From assembly GCF_019396345.1 (NCBI RefSeq), contig NZ_JAHKRM010000025.1:146189-210188 (forward strand): DNA of 64,000 nucleotides, read 5' to 3'. Positions 8,769 through 15,891 of the stretch are shown piece by piece. The number at the start of each line of letters is the position of its first letter. The first letter of the stretch is position 1. The DNA comes from Nonomuraea guangzhouensis. Lineage in GTDB: Bacteria; Actinomycetota; Actinomycetes; Streptosporangiales; Streptosporangiaceae. A program made the translations under genes and the position numbers. The notes beneath the pieces are model-generated. The model made no database searches. It was not told the origin of the DNA and saw only the letters and a program-made list of their open reading frames with translations.

Positions 8769-8879
8769 CCGACGCTTCTGAACGGACCGCTTGACGGCCG
8801 AGACGGCTGACCGGCACCCCCGAACGGACCGTCTGACGGCCCTGGTGGCGTTCGTGGCCGGGGCGACTGACCAGCGTCA
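8764..8879. repeat. Tandem repeat starting at the O-methyltransferase stop codon
   Basis: A 42-base unit beginning GCTGACCGAC at 8764 recurs at 8806 (GCTGACCGGC), sharing GAACGGACCG and TGACGGCC. A shorter third copy (GACTGACCAG) begins near 8864. The first copy includes the TGA of the methyltransferase gene, and the block ends at the stop codon of the convergent TetR gene. Confidence 0.7.
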
Positions 8880-9773
8880 GTGCGGTGCGTCGGCCTCGCG
8901 GGCCGGACGGAGAAGGGCGGCCTCGATACCGGCCAACAGCAGCGCCACCACCGACTCGAACAGGACGTCCGGTGGCTCCACCGTGGCCTCCTCGCTGATC
9001 CGCCGCAGGTGCGGCCGGCTTTCGGCGGCCAGACCACCGACGCCCGACCTTCCGCCGCCCGACTTCCCGGTATCCGGCCTCTCGGTATCCGGCCTCTCCG
9101 CAGACGGTCCCCCCGCAGGCGGCTCCATCGTGGACGGCTTCTCAATACGCGCGACCTCGACGTACGGCCGGTCGGTGGGCCGGTCGGCGGGCCGGTCGGC
9201 GGGCCGGTCGGCGGGTGGCGTTGGAGGGATGAGTGGCACAGCGGCGGGGACCAGCCCGGCAGGCGGGCGGTCGTGCCAGGTGTCCCAGACCTCGGCGAAC
9301 CCGGCCACCTGGAGCACGGTGATCGTCCAGGCGCGGTAGGCGTTCTGCGGGCTCAGCCCGAGTTCGAGGAAGAAGCCCACCAGCGCGTCGTCGGCGTCGA
9401 GCAGGCCAGGGGCGGCCAGGTGGGTGAGATTCTCGGCGTGGGCGAGCGCCAGCAGGCCGGGGTGCGCCCGGTACCAGGAGCGCAGGTCGAGGCAGTACTG
9501 GCGCAGGCTCTCGCGCCACCGCCCCGGATCCAGGCTCGGTTCGGGACGGTCGGCGTGGCAGATCGCCATCACCTCGCGCAGCAGGTCGTCGCGGTCGCTC
9601 ACGTAGTTGTACAGCGCGCGCGGCGAGACCTGGAGGTCGGCGGCGACATTGCGCATGGTCAGCTCCGTGGGACCGGCCCGGCCGAGGACGCGTAGCGCGG
9701 CGCGGGCGATCCGTTCCCTGGTCAGCGTGGGCCGGCCCAGGCGAGCTTCGGGGCGTCGGCGGCGGGCGGGCAC
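8877..9773 (-). CDS. TetR-family regulator with a repeat-expanded C-terminal domain
   Basis: 298 residues, about 80-100 longer than usual. The N-terminal helix-turn-helix is clear (LTMRNVAADLQVSPRALYNYVSDRDDLL). Between about residues 180 and 255 the ligand domain is interrupted by proline-rich repeats: four DRPAD/DRPTD units, then ERPDTERPDT and a Ser/Gly stretch, after which helix-like sequence resumes (VVALLLAGIEAALL). The insert corresponds to perfect 12-base DNA repeats (GCCGGTCGGCGG). The start is the GTG at 9773; no strong ribosome site is seen. It is divergent from a four-helix membrane protein, its likely target. Confidence 0.82.
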   Translation of the reverse strand: MPARRRRPEARLGRPTLTRERIARAALRVLGRAGPTELTMRNVAADLQVSPRALYNYVSDRDDLLREVMAICHADRPEPSLDPGRWRESLRQYCLDLRSWYRAHPGLLALAHAENLTHLAAPGLLDADDALVGFFLELGLSPQNAYRAWTITVLQVAGFAEVWDTWHDRPPAGLVPAAVPLIPPTPPADRPADRPADRPTDRPYVEVARIEKPSTMEPPAGGPSAERPDTERPDTGKSGGGRSGVGGLAAESRPHLRRISEEATVEPPDVLFESVVALLLAGIEAALLRPAREADAPH

Positions 9774-9850
9774 CGGGCCATGCTAGCCGGATCCCTTGAA
9801 CTTCACACACCGTTGACTTTAAGGCGACTCCCCCATCACACTTAGGCGAC

Positions 9851-9861
9851 CCTTACTAAGG
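9851..9861. promoter_or_regulatory. Palindrome and GGCGAC repeats ahead of the membrane protein gene
   Basis: CCTTACTAAGG is a perfect 5+1+5 palindrome ending at the ribosome-binding site of the next gene. Upstream, TTAAGGCGAC and CTTAGGCGAC form a direct repeat, and a TTGACT near 9812 could be a -35 element. Binding by the divergent TetR is a reasonable guess. Confidence 0.35.
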
Positions 9862-9871
9862 AGGAAACGTC

Positions 9872-10396
9872 ATGCGGTGGTCCTTGGTCGTCGGATACGG
9901 GGTGGGGTTCGGCCTGGTGATGAGCGTGCTCTTCACCGTGGCGATCTTCGCCGGGGCGTTCGCCAGCCGCGACTTCCTGCTGAACGACTACCCGCCGGCC
10001 ATCCAGGAGCGTTACGCCAAGCCCAAGAGCGCGCGCGGCCGCCGGGTGGCGGTCTGGGTGGGAGTGCTCTTCTGGGGAGTGTGCTGCGTGCCCCTGACGG
10101 TCGCGGCGATGCTGCGCCTGCGCGCGGACCTCGGCACCGACCTGGGCTTCGGTCCGGCTGCCGTGGCGGGCGCGCTCATGTTCCTCACCTTGTCCCTGTA
10201 CGACCTGGTGGTCCTCGACTGGATCGTCTTCGCCGGACTGCGCCCCCGCCTGCTGGTGCTACCGGGCACTGAGGACATGCGGGAGTACCGGGACCTGCGC
10301 TTCCACGCCGTGGCGGCGCTCAAGGGCAGCCCGTTGATCCCGATCGTCGGCCTGCTGACCGGAGGCGTGGTCGCGGGGCTGGAGGCGTTCACCTGA
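9872..10396 (+). CDS. Four-helix integral membrane protein, family not recognised
   Basis: 174 residues. Hydrophobic segments lie near 5-27 (GVGFGLVMSVLFTVAIFAGA), 60-82 (WVGVLFWGVCCVPLTVAAML), 92-118 (AVAGALMFLTLSLYDLVVLDW) and 152-172. A cytosol-type basic segment, KPKSARGRR, follows the first helix. A perfect AAGGAGG lies 7 bases before the ATG. It is divergent from the long TetR gene, which often signals an efflux or membrane-stress function, but no transporter motif is visible and I assign no function. Confidence 0.75.
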   Translation: MRWSLVVGYGVGFGLVMSVLFTVAIFAGAFASRDFLLNDYPPAIQERYAKPKSARGRRVAVWVGVLFWGVCCVPLTVAAMLRLRADLGTDLGFGPAAVAGALMFLTLSLYDLVVLDWIVFAGLRPRLLVLPGTEDMREYRDLRFHAVAALKGSPLIPIVGLLTGGVVAGLEAFT

Positions 10397-10479
10397 CGTC
10401 CTGATCGCCAGACAAACCGAGTCAAGTCGGCCCGTCGGCGGGATCCGCACGACTGACCGCTGGATGGCCCGGACCTGAC

Positions 10480-10485
10480 TATGAT
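10480..10485 (+). promoter_or_regulatory. Possible -10 element for the I36-like gene and downstream lipoprotein gene
   Basis: TATGAT preceded by TGAC resembles an extended -10, 36 bases before the ATG of the next gene. No good -35 at standard spacing is visible. Confidence 0.3.
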
Positions 10486-10520
10486 CTTAACAATTTCGGT
10501 GCCACGAGAATGAGGTGTCC

Positions 10521-10898
10521 ATGAAGCGAGCGACGGTGCGCAGCGTCGGCATGGTGGCGCTGGTCCTGGCCGGCCTGGTGGGAGTCGGCTCCACCGCGCA
10601 GGCCGAGACGAGCCGGGCGTCAGGCCCCTGCTAGCTGGACTTCTGCCTGTACGAGCACGACAAGTTCAAGGGCGCAGAAGAGAACTTCATGTTCGAGGGC
10701 TGGAACCTGTGTTACAAGGCGCTCAAGGTGAAGAACGCGGCGAGCTCCATGTGGAACAACACCGCTGCCAGGGTGCAGTTCTACGACTCCGCCAACTGCT
10801 CCGGCGCGTACGGCTACGCGGCCAAGCCGAGTTCCTCGGACGGCGACCTGACGAACAACGGGTTCGACAACAAGACCAGCTCCATCAGGTACCCGTAA
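10521..10898 (+). pseudogene. Secreted peptidase-inhibitor I36 / beta-gamma-crystallin-like protein, interrupted by an in-frame TAG
   Basis: Reading from the ATG at 10521 (GAGG upstream) gives a signal peptide MKRATVRSVGMVALVLAGLV... ending ...STAQA-ETS. Codon 38 is TAG (10632-10634). The same frame then continues uninterrupted for 87 codons (LDFCLYEHDKFKGAEENF, later WNNTAARVQFYDSANCSG) to a TAA at 10896. The distal part has the Cys pairs and aromatic pattern of small secreted I36-type inhibitors. The frame is intact apart from the one codon, consistent with a recent GAG- or CAG-to-TAG change, a sequencing error, or suppression. The lipoprotein gene follows after 15 bases and may depend on translation through this one. 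Confidence 0.7.
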
Positions 10899-10913
10899 CC
10901 CGGAGGAATCAGA

Positions 10914-11771
10914 GTGTCTGTTCGGCTGTGGGGAGCGGTTGGGGTCCTCCTGACCGTGGCGACAGCCGCCTGTTCGACGGCGGCGGCGACGGAACCGCAG
11001 GTCTCGGTGCCGCCGCCGGGGGTGGAGGCGCGCGAGCTCTCGATCCCCTTCGACCGGTACAACTTCTCCGCGTCGGACATCAGCATCCTTGATCGCGCCG
11101 AGGAGCTGCTCATCGGCGACTGCATGCGGCAGCGAGGCATGGCGTGGGCGGAGCTGCCGCCCAGCGCGGCGGAGGACCTGGAGCCGCAGAACCGCCGCCG
11201 CTACGGCGTCGTCGAACCGGAGATAGCCCGCCTCTTCGGCTATCACACCCCGCCGGACCGCCCCACGGTCGCCCAGCGCGCCGCCGCACGCGACAGCCGT
11301 GCGCGTAGCCTGTCGGCGACGGAACAGCGGGCCGCGTCCGCCGAGAAGGACGGCTGTCTGGGCCAGGCGCGGGCCCACCTGGAACAGGGCACCCCGCAGG
11401 TCGACGAGGCCCTGTTCAACAGGCTCATCTCGGAGACCTTCAACCAGTCCCAGCGCGATCCCAAGGTCGTCCAGGTCTTCCAGGCCTGGAGTACGTGCAT
11501 GCGCGAGCAAGGCTGGCAGTACGCCGCTCCGCTCGCCGCCATCACCGACGAGCGGTGGATGAAGGACGGCCCCGCTTCCCCGGAGGAGATCCGCGCGGCG
11601 CAGGCCGACGTGCGGTGCAAGGTGAAGACCGGCCTCGTCGCCATCTGGTCCGCCGCGGAGAAACGCATCCAGGACGCCGCCGTCAGCGCTCACCCGGCCG
11701 AGTTCAAGGCGCTGCAGGCGACCAAGGACCAGCAGCTCGCGGCTGCCCGCGCCGCCCTCGCCCGCGGCTGA
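10914..11771 (+). CDS. Putative lipoprotein of unknown function
   Basis: 285 residues from the GTG at 10914 (GGAGG 7 bases upstream). A short signal sequence ends in the lipobox-like TAAC near residue 20, so the mature protein is probably lipid-anchored outside the membrane. The rest is polar and helical with scattered cysteines (GDCMRQRGM, DGCLGQA, STCMREQGW, DVRCKVK). The CMRxxG motif occurs twice, suggesting an internal duplication of a CMxxxG unit. I recognise no catalytic motif. It forms a likely operon with the I36-like gene; its stop codon lies in the first copy of a tandem repeat. Confidence 0.75.
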   Translation: MSVRLWGAVGVLLTVATAACSTAAATEPQVSVPPPGVEARELSIPFDRYNFSASDISILDRAEELLIGDCMRQRGMAWAELPPSAAEDLEPQNRRRYGVVEPEIARLFGYHTPPDRPTVAQRAAARDSRARSLSATEQRAASAEKDGCLGQARAHLEQGTPQVDEALFNRLISETFNQSQRDPKVVQVFQAWSTCMREQGWQYAAPLAAITDERWMKDGPASPEEIRAAQADVRCKVKTGLVAIWSAAEKRIQDAAVSAHPAEFKALQATKDQQLAAARAALARG

Positions 11772-11887
11772 CCGTCACTGGCACGACCGCTCGCGCCGTC
11801 CTGCCCGCGGGTGACGGTCACTGGCGCGGCCGCCCGCGCCGTCCTCGCTCGCGGCTGACGGTCACTGGCGCAGGCGCTCACGCCAGG
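11764..11887. repeat. 43-44 bp tandem repeat spanning the stop codons of two convergent genes
   Basis: Three copies begin at 11764 (GCGGCTGACCGTCACTGGC), 11807 (GCGGGTGACGGTCACTGGC) and 11851 (GCGGCTGACGGTCACTGGC). The first contains the TGA of the lipoprotein gene and the third contains the stop of the convergent nucleotidyltransferase-like gene, so both coding ends are part of the repeat. Confidence 0.85.
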
Positions 11888-12485
11888 GATGTGTGGGGTG
11901 CTCGATCGCCAACGCCCCCTCCAGCCAGCGCCGCTGCTCGTCGCTCAGCACCGGGAGGACCGCCTCGAAATCGGCCTCATCCTTCGGCCGTAGGCCCCTG
12001 GACTTGTAGAGCAACTGCACCTCGGGGGCAAGCCGGTGGAAACCGTCCTCCTCCACGGTCAGCCCGGCCAGCGGGCGCCGGATCTGAGCATCACGCCGGT
12101 AAATCCATTCCGCTCCGTCGGCCTCGTCCAGCATGAGCTGGAACCGCCATGGCCCGTCCGGATGCTCGCGTACCCAGATGTCGTGCGCCTGCTCGGGCAG
12201 CACCTCGTCCAGCGCCCATGGCCGTAGCGTCCCGGGCACGACCGCGGCGTGGACGTCCCAGCCGTCCAGCAGCCGCCGCATCGCGAGCTGGTCCCGGCGC
12301 AGCAGCGCGATATCCACGTCCCCGTGCTCGCGATAGGCATGGCCTACGGCCAGCTCGATCGCGTACCCACCGGCCACCCACCACGGCACCGCCAGCCCCC
12401 GCATCAGCGCGACGACCTCGCCGAGCGGCGCAGCCTCCCATGGCCCCCATGGCGTCTCGATCCTCATCATTCGGAAATCATGCAT
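11862..12485 (-). CDS. Aminoglycoside nucleotidyltransferase-like protein
   Basis: 207 residues from the ATG at 12485; ATGs at 12470 and 12467 are alternatives, and none has a strong ribosome site. The core WVAGGYAIELAVGHAYREHGDVDIALLRRDQ has the GG-x(n)-D-x-D layout of nucleotidyltransferase-fold proteins related to aminoglycoside 2''-adenylyltransferase. A later segment (DIWVREHPDGPWRFQLMLDE) matches the same group. Such proteins are common in actinomycetes and need not confer resistance; the substrate is unknown. It is convergent with the lipoprotein gene and divergent from LacI. Confidence 0.7.
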   Translation of the reverse strand: MHDFRMMRIETPWGPWEAAPLGEVVALMRGLAVPWWVAGGYAIELAVGHAYREHGDVDIALLRRDQLAMRRLLDGWDVHAAVVPGTLRPWALDEVLPEQAHDIWVREHPDGPWRFQLMLDEADGAEWIYRRDAQIRRPLAGLTVEEDGFHRLAPEVQLLYKSRGLRPKDEADFEAVLPVLSDEQRRWLEGALAIEHPTHPWRERLRQ

Positions 12486-12556
12486 CGTCCTCACGATCGC
12501 CGGCGAGGCACCTCCGGAGGCGGCGACAGATCGCCCCGGCTGCGGATATCCTCTTT

Positions 12557-12568
12557 GAAAAGGTTTTC
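12557..12568. promoter_or_regulatory. LacI-type operator ahead of the LacI gene
   Basis: GAAAAggTTTTC is a palindrome 42 bases upstream of the LacI start. The same pattern (GAAAacgTTTC) lies ahead of the convergent GH43 gene at 15281, suggesting that this LacI controls both itself and the hydrolase. Confidence 0.6.
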
Positions 12569-12609
12569 TCACCCACATCCCGAGCGAGTTGCCCGAAGAA
12601 GGACGGCGC

Positions 12610-13623
12610 ATGGCCAGGAGCGCGAGCGGCCGGCCGGTGACCATTATCGAGGTCGCGAAACAGGCCGGAGTCTCCATCTCGACGGTGTCCCGGGTGATGA
12701 ACGGCAACCACCACGTGGACCCGGAGATCGCCGGGCGAGTCCGCGCCGTGGCGGCCGAGCTGCGCTACTCGGCCAGCCCGCTGGCGCGTTCTCTCGTGCT
12801 GGGCCGCACCCAGCGGGTCGCCATCATGGTGCCGGACCTGGAGAATCCGACCTTCCAGAGCGTGCTGCGCGGCCTGACCCGCGCCGCCGCCAAGGACAAT
12901 TACCACGTACTGGTGGCCGACTCGCTGGAAACGGCCGGCGAGGAGACCACCTTGGCTTCGGAGGCACGCCGCTGCTGCGACGCGATCGTGCTCTGCGCGC
13001 CCAGGATGCCGGAGGACCAGCTCAGAGCCTTGCTGCCCGAGCTGGCGCCGGTCGTACTGATCAACCGCGAGAGCCCGTACGTCCTGGCGCCGACCCTCAC
13101 CGCCGACTACGAGGCGGGCATCCAGCCGCTCGCCCGGCATCTCCACCAGCTCGGCCACCGCCGGATCGCCTATCTGGAGGGCAATCCCGACAGCGCGTCC
13201 AACACCCAACGGCTCAGCGGGCTCGCCCGGTTCGGCGCCGAGCATCCCGACGCCGATGTGATCGGGATCCCGTGCGGCGTCACGTTCGAGCACGGGCACG
13301 CCGCGGCGGACGCGGTGATCGCGTCGGGGGCGACCGGGGTGCTCGGATTCAACGATCTTGTGGCGATGGGTCTGCTCAGCGCGTTGAACGAGCGCGGCGT
13401 ACGCGTGCCGGAGCAGCTGTCGCTGACCGGGTTCGACGACATCCCGTTTGCGAAGTACATGACGCCGCCGCTGACCACCGCGTCGGTTCCGGTCGTCGAG
13501 CTGGGCGAGGAGGCGTGGAAGCGGCTGCACGCGCTGCTCAGCGGCGAGAAGCCGGATCACGACCTCAGCTTCCGCCCACGCATCGAGGTCCGCGGCAGCA
13601 CGGGTCCCGCCCCCGCCCCCTGA
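12610..13623 (+). CDS. LacI-family transcriptional regulator
   Basis: 337 residues from the ATG at 12610 (GAAGGA upstream). The N-terminal DNA-binding domain is canonical (VTIIEVAKQAGVSISTVSRV, with the hinge helix near SPLARSLVLG). The periplasmic-binding-protein-like effector domain follows, with GFDDIPFAKYMTPPLTT near the C-terminus. It faces a GH43 gene tail to tail, with 30 bases between stops. Matching palindromes ahead of both genes indicate local control, probably released by a pentose-containing sugar; the effector is inferred from the GH43 neighbour. Confidence 0.92.
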   Translation: MARSASGRPVTIIEVAKQAGVSISTVSRVMNGNHHVDPEIAGRVRAVAAELRYSASPLARSLVLGRTQRVAIMVPDLENPTFQSVLRGLTRAAAKDNYHVLVADSLETAGEETTLASEARRCCDAIVLCAPRMPEDQLRALLPELAPVVLINRESPYVLAPTLTADYEAGIQPLARHLHQLGHRRIAYLEGNPDSASNTQRLSGLARFGAEHPDADVIGIPCGVTFEHGHAAADAVIASGATGVLGFNDLVAMGLLSALNERGVRVPEQLSLTGFDDIPFAKYMTPPLTTASVPVVELGEEAWKRLHALLSGEKPDHDLSFRPRIEVRGSTGPAPAP

Positions 13624-13653
13624 CGCGTGGGGCCTGGCTGCGGAGAGTGGCCT

Positions 13654-15264
13654 TTAGCGGGGGCGGATGGTCACCGGGCCGAAAACGGCCGTGCCCTCAC
13701 CCGCCGATCCGGGCGGGGCCGTGGCGAACAGGCCGAGCTCCGCCGAGATCCAGCGCCCCTGCTCCGCCCGGAACCCCTCGAAGCCAGTGACCCAGCCATC
13801 GCCAGCACTGTCACCGACACCAGCGCCGGTGGCGAGGGCGGGGGCGGGGGCGGTGGCTGAGGAGTCGGAGTCGGTAGCGGTGGCGTGGCGGAACCGCAGT
13901 GTGCAGATTCCGTTGTCATCGGAGGAGATCCGCAGCCCGACGGTCGCGACTTCATCGGGCAGCCGCGCGCTGAACCGCGTCACCTCACCCTCATCACCCG
14001 CCTCGTACGTCCGCACCTCGACGCACACCCCATCGCCGTCGCGAACCAGCCCCACATACGCATAACAGGCACCGAGCACGACCACCCCGGCCCGAGTCCC
14101 CGGCTCATCCGCCGCCAACCGGAGGGTGGTGGTGAATTGCGCGGCCACCCCGGGCAGCTGCTGCCCGAGCACCTGAGGCAGGTCCCGCAGATTGCCCGGG
14201 TCGGTCGGCACCGCACGCAGTCTCGCGTGACCGTCACCGTCCAAGCGCAGCACCCCAGGCACCGGATTAGCCTGCCAGTACCACTGCGGCCCGAGCTCCC
14301 CCGCACGGAAGTCGTCGTCCCGCCGCGGCTTCACGGGATCCCCCGTCTGAGCCCCCGAGACACGCGCCGGCACCGGGTGCTCCAGAACGGGACGTCCGCC
14401 CGCCCCCATCACCGGCCACCCGTCGTCCCCCCAGCGCATCGGCTGCAGGTGGACCACCCGCCCGAACACCCCACGGTCCTGGAAGTGCAGGAACCAGTCC
14501 TCGCCCTCCGGCGAGGTCACCCACGCCCCCTGATGCGGCCCGTTGACCGGCGTGTCACCCTGCTCCAGGACGATGCGATCCTCGTACGGCCCCGCCAGCG
14601 ACCGTGACCGGAACACCGACTGCCAGCCGGTGGCGACACCACCGGCGGGAGCGAAGATCCAGTACCAGCCGTCGCGCTTGTAGATCTTGGGCCCCTCCAG
14701 CGTGGAGTAGCCGGGCAGGTCGTCCCCCTCGATCACGGTGACGGGCGTGCCGATGATCTCGCGGGCGTCGGGCGTCATCTCCACCAGCGACAGCCGGTTG
14801 CTGATGCCGCTGCGGCTCTTCGCCCATCCGAACACCAGCCACGCGCGCCCGTCGTCGTCCCAGAACGGGCACGGGTCGATCACGCCCGGCCCGGGGAGCA
14901 GGAAGTGGGGCGCCGACCACGGCCCCGCGGGGTCAGTCGCGGTCAGCACGTGAACGCCCTGGTCAGGGTCGGGGTAGAAGATCCAGAACAGGCCGTCGTG
15001 ATGCCTGATGGAGGGCGCCCACACCCCGCCGCCGTGCCGGGGCACCAGGAACCGCTCCGCCGGCGGCACGGCGGGCAGCGCACGCCCGATCAACTCCCAG
15101 CGCAACAAGTCCGGTGAGCGCAGGATGGGCAGCCCCGGCGCGCGGTTGAAGCTTGACGTGACCAGGTAGTACGTCTCGCCGACGCGGATGACGTCGGGAT
15201 CGGGCCAGTCGGCGTTGAGGATGGGATTGCGGTACGTGAGCCGCCCGGCCGCGTCGTCTGCCAT
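13654..15264 (-). CDS. GH43 glycosidase (beta-xylosidase / alpha-L-arabinofuranosidase type)
   Basis: 536 residues, no signal peptide, so probably cytosolic and acting on imported oligosaccharides. The five-bladed propeller shows the three GH43 acids: the base Asp22 in WPDPDVI, the modulating Asp in GVIDPCPFWDDDGR and the acid Glu in STLEGPKIYK. From about 330 there is a C-terminal beta-sandwich typical of GH43 xylosidases (DDDFRAGELGPQWYWQANP). A Thr/Ala/Pro-rich insert near 485-500 looks like a low-complexity loop. AGGAG precedes the ATG. A LacI-type operator lies 17 bases upstream. Xylosidase and arabinofuranosidase activities cannot be told apart here. Confidence 0.88.
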   Translation of the reverse strand: MADDAAGRLTYRNPILNADWPDPDVIRVGETYYLVTSSFNRAPGLPILRSPDLLRWELIGRALPAVPPAERFLVPRHGGGVWAPSIRHHDGLFWIFYPDPDQGVHVLTATDPAGPWSAPHFLLPGPGVIDPCPFWDDDGRAWLVFGWAKSRSGISNRLSLVEMTPDAREIIGTPVTVIEGDDLPGYSTLEGPKIYKRDGWYWIFAPAGGVATGWQSVFRSRSLAGPYEDRIVLEQGDTPVNGPHQGAWVTSPEGEDWFLHFQDRGVFGRVVHLQPMRWGDDGWPVMGAGGRPVLEHPVPARVSGAQTGDPVKPRRDDDFRAGELGPQWYWQANPVPGVLRLDGDGHARLRAVPTDPGNLRDLPQVLGQQLPGVAAQFTTTLRLAADEPGTRAGVVVLGACYAYVGLVRDGDGVCVEVRTYEAGDEGEVTRFSARLPDEVATVGLRISSDDNGICTLRFRHATATDSDSSATAPAPALATGAGVGDSAGDGWVTGFEGFRAEQGRWISAELGLFATAPPGSAGEGTAVFGPVTIRPR

Positions 15265-15280
15265 AGATCCAAGCTCCTGA

Positions 15281-15291
15281 GAAAACGTTTC
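15281..15291. promoter_or_regulatory. LacI-type operator ahead of the GH43 gene
   Basis: GAAAacgTTTC (within AGAAAACGTTTCT) is a near-perfect palindrome just upstream of the GH43 start, similar to GAAAAggTTTTC at 12557. It is the expected site for the convergent LacI protein. Confidence 0.6.
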
Positions 15292-15332
15292 TTCACTATT
15301 CTCGCACGCACCGTGACGCCTGAGCCGCGTTC

Positions 15333-15356
15333 AACAGTTCGGGCGCCTGGTCCGTC
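15333..15356 (+). promoter_or_regulatory. Possible ECF-type promoter of the sigma factor gene
   Basis: AAC at 15333 and CGTC at 15353 are separated by 17 bases, the layout of an ECF-sigma promoter with an AAC-type -35 and CGTC-type -10, placed 35 bases before the sigma gene start. It suggests autoregulation. Both elements are short and could occur by chance. Confidence 0.35.
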
Positions 15357-15390
15357 TATCTCGTGACGGACCAAGGAAAGGCACAGGCCA

Positions 15391-15891
15391 TTGCATGAAA
15401 TATCCCGCTTCGAGGACTTCGTCGCGGAACGGGCCGATGCCCTGCTGCGCTACGGATACCTGCTCAGCGGCAACCCGCACGACGCGGCCGACCTCACCCA
15501 GGAGGCGCTGATCCGGCTGCATCGCGCCTGGCCGCGGGTGCGCCAGAAGCAGGCCCCGGAGGGCTACACCAGGATGATCATGGCCAGGCTGCACATCAGC
15601 ATCTGGCGGCTGCGCAGGCGCGAGCGGCTCGACTGGGCGCTGCCCGAGACCGCCCAGCTCGACGTGCTGCCCTCCGGCATCGAAGAGGACCTGTGGCGGG
15701 CGCTCGGTGCCCTGCCGCGCAAGCAGCGAGCCGTGCTCGTGCTGCGTTACTACGAGGACCTGACCGACGCGGAGATCGCCGACGTGCTCGGCGTCTCCCG
15801 GGGCACCGTGCGCAGCCACGCGTCGCTCGGCCTGGCCAAGCTCCGTTCCGCCGTACCCCATCCCTCAGAGATCGACGGGAGCTCCCGGTGA
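15391..15891 (+). CDS. SigE/SigM-family ECF RNA polymerase sigma factor
   Basis: 166 residues. Region 2 (FEDFVAERADALLRYGYLLSG, then DAADLTQEALIRLHRAW) and region 4 (LPRKQRAVLVLRYYEDLTDAEIADVLGVS, then GTVRSHASLGLAKLR) are both complete. Only a TTG (15391), with AAGGAAAGG upstream, fits as start; an ATG at 15395 is out of frame. The next gene starts within this stop codon (GTGA), so sigma factor and membrane partner are translationally coupled, the usual pairing of a SigE-family sigma factor with its regulator. Confidence 0.9.
   Translation: MHEISRFEDFVAERADALLRYGYLLSGNPHDAADLTQEALIRLHRAWPRVRQKQAPEGYTRMIMARLHISIWRLRRRERLDWALPETAQLDVLPSGIEEDLWRALGALPRKQRAVLVLRYYEDLTDAEIADVLGVSRGTVRSHASLGLAKLRSAVPHPSEIDGSSR

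Noticed and set aside
10632..10634. Pyrrolysine or programmed read-through at the in-frame TAG
   Set aside because: No evidence for Pyl machinery or a stem-loop after the codon. A simple nonsense change or error is more likely; the observation is kept as a finding without this explanation.
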